Source: CAG-582 sp964551965 (GTDB lineage Bacteria; Bacillota_I; Bacilli_A; RF39; UBA660). From it: DNA of 59,130 nucleotides. This document shows positions 58,316 through 59,130 of this stretch, in pieces. Position 1 is the first letter of the stretch. Each line of letters opens with the position of its first letter. A program made the translations under genes and the position numbers. The notes beneath the pieces are model-generated. The model made no database searches. It was not told the DNA's origin and worked only from the letters and a program-made list of their open reading frames with translations. The stretch is taken from NCBI GenBank assembly GCA_964551965.1, contig CAZKFB010000003.1:1-59130 (forward strand), in the 5' to 3' direction.

Positions 58316-59130
58316 ATGAAAAAAAGAAATATAATGATATTGGTACTGTTACTGGCAATTGGTTTTGCTGCAGTATCAACAACACTTACATTAAATGGTA
58401 CACTTAATATAGGAGAAAACACGCAAGACTTTGATGTATATTTTAGTAAGTCTATAGAAGATGGAGTAGAGAATAAAAAACTAATAAAAGATGATACACA
58501 TTTAGAGTTTACAAAAGATATGAGTCTAGTAGGAGATACATATACATTAGAATATGATGTAACAAATGGATCAAGAAACTATGATGCAGAAATAACTATT
58601 AACTGTACAGAATCAAATGAGTATTTGAGTGTTACAAATGAATTTGATACAACATCTAACTTATTAGCAACAGAAACAAGAAGAGGAAAGTTAACAATAG
58701 AAGTATTAAAACCTTATGTAGGAACTGAAAGTGAACCAACAAAAGACATAAGTATAACATGTGAAATAGTAGGAAGTGTAGTAGAAAGAGATTCATTAGG
58801 TGAGGGTACACCAGCCGATAAAGTAAAACAAAGTAATTGGACAATAACAGGAGACAATGACAATAATGGAGAAGTATCAAAAGGTGATTTAATAACACTA
58901 GATACAGAATCATTCTATGTTTATGATATAGATGGAGATAATGTAAAAGCTATAAGTCAATATAACTTACTTGTAGGAAGTTATAATGTAACAAATCCAA
59001 CAGGATTACAAGACGCAACTGCACTTGGATATAAAAGTGGAGTAACAACAGTAGGAACAGTAGCCTATGATTCAACATCACCTTATAGTAATGTCTATGA
59101 AACAAGTGAAATAAAGACATATGTAGATGC
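58316..59130 (+). CDS. Exported surface protein, N-terminal part (3' end outside window)
   Basis: Open from ATG behind GAAGGGA to the window end. The N-terminus MKKRNIMILVLLLAIGFAAV followed by STTLTLNGTLNIGENTQDFD resembles the SipW/TasA-type signal region: hydrophobic core, Ala-rich cleavage zone, then strand-rich repeats. Residues ~75-160 form an Ig/TasA-like beta domain. From DNDNNGEVSKGDLITLD the chain looks like the start of a second repeated domain with Gly-Asp/Asn turns. Codon choice is noticeably richer in A (ACA, GTA, GGA) than in neighbours. Likely secreted or wall-bound; exact family not determined. Confidence 0.8.
   Translation, partial: MKKRNIMILVLLLAIGFAAVSTTLTLNGTLNIGENTQDFDVYFSKSIEDGVENKKLIKDDTHLEFTKDMSLVGDTYTLEYDVTNGSRNYDAEITINCTESNEYLSVTNEFDTTSNLLATETRRGKLTIEVLKPYVGTESEPTKDISITCEIVGSVVERDSLGEGTPADKVKQSNWTITGDNDNNGEVSKGDLITLDTESFYVYDIDGDNVKAISQYNLLVGSYNVTNPTGLQDATALGYKSGVTTVGTVAYDSTSPYSNVYETSEIKTYVD

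Noticed and set aside
58656..58913. Minus-strand open frame of 85 codons, Leu-rich
   Set aside because: It is the antisense shadow of the exported surface protein gene, which stays open on the plus strand to the window end and has a ribosome-binding site and signal region.
1..59130. Mycoplasma-type code (TGA = Trp)
   Set aside because: Trp positions use TGG, long genes have no internal TGA, and one gene ends in TGA with a correctly placed overlapping neighbour.

Overview
The window is AT-rich bacterial chromosome from a low-G+C Gram-positive (Bacillota/Bacilli-like) organism. The evidence is a Spo0A-type regulator, a GerS-like lipoprotein, tandem YjcZ-type microproteins, PrsA, an LtaS-type sulfatase, LCP and VanZ proteins, strong AGGAGG ribosome-binding sites, and many paralogous ABC exporters. 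The standard code fits: Trp is encoded by TGG and long genes contain no internal TGA. However, only 1 of 61 complete genes ends in TGA. The many unrecognised proteins and very short intergenic regions resemble small-genome uncultured gut Bacilli such as RF39-type lineages. That placement is inference. I see no phage, insertion sequence, integrase or CRISPR array.

Layout. 1-8.4 kb: the 3' part of a hybrid histidine kinase, then mostly uncharacterised helical or acidic proteins, a free-standing RNA polymerase alpha-CTD-like protein, and a minus-strand group with a HipA-like kinase. 8.4-12.6 kb: a CAT-like acyltransferase and a two-gene heterodimeric ABC exporter. 12.6-18.8 kb: a three-gene unit with a transglutaminase-like protein, a Ppx/GppA-like protein, a membrane protein, a YjjG-type HAD nucleotidase and an HExxH protein. 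18.8-19.1 kb: an isolated RNA unit with a perfect consensus promoter, a three-segment attenuator and a 26-residue peptide. 19.2-21.7 kb: an ABC-2 exporter (ATPase and two permeases).

21.7-31 kb: a kinase-like protein, a PurA/PurZ-like synthetase lacking the catalytic Asp of PurA, a methyltransferase, an HhH-GPD glycosylase-like protein, a canonical ABC exporter, an MBL-fold protein, an AraC/GyrI-type regulator with another ABC exporter, and tRNA-Gly. 31-40.4 kb: an LtaS-type sulfatase, a membrane protein, formate-THF ligase, DUF378, a GerS-like lipoprotein, a coiled-coil microprotein, a PHP phosphatase, a LysR regulator and a CtpA-type protease.

40.6-50.5 kb: Spo0A with candidate 0A boxes, a ClpC-like protein with a dead second ATPase domain, CysS, a YugP-like protein without its zinc motif, a frameshifted repeat protein, unknown proteins, PrsA and two YjcZ-like microproteins. 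50.7-59 kb: envelope polysaccharide functions (sugar-1-phosphate transferase, LCP ligase, GalE, VanZ, a lipoprotein with SH3 and a dead L,D-transpeptidase domain, UDP-glucose dehydrogenase), then a phospholipase C-like protein and the start of a large exported protein cut by the window end.

Recurrent themes are terminator hairpins that begin in or enclose the stop codon, extended -10 promoters placed directly behind terminators, and several proteins that keep a family fold but have lost catalytic residues (ClpC D2, YugP-like, YkuD-like, one ABC site, the Spo0A acidic pocket). The best candidates for something undescribed are the PurZ-like/methyltransferase/glycosylase/exporter cluster and the attenuator-controlled microprotein.
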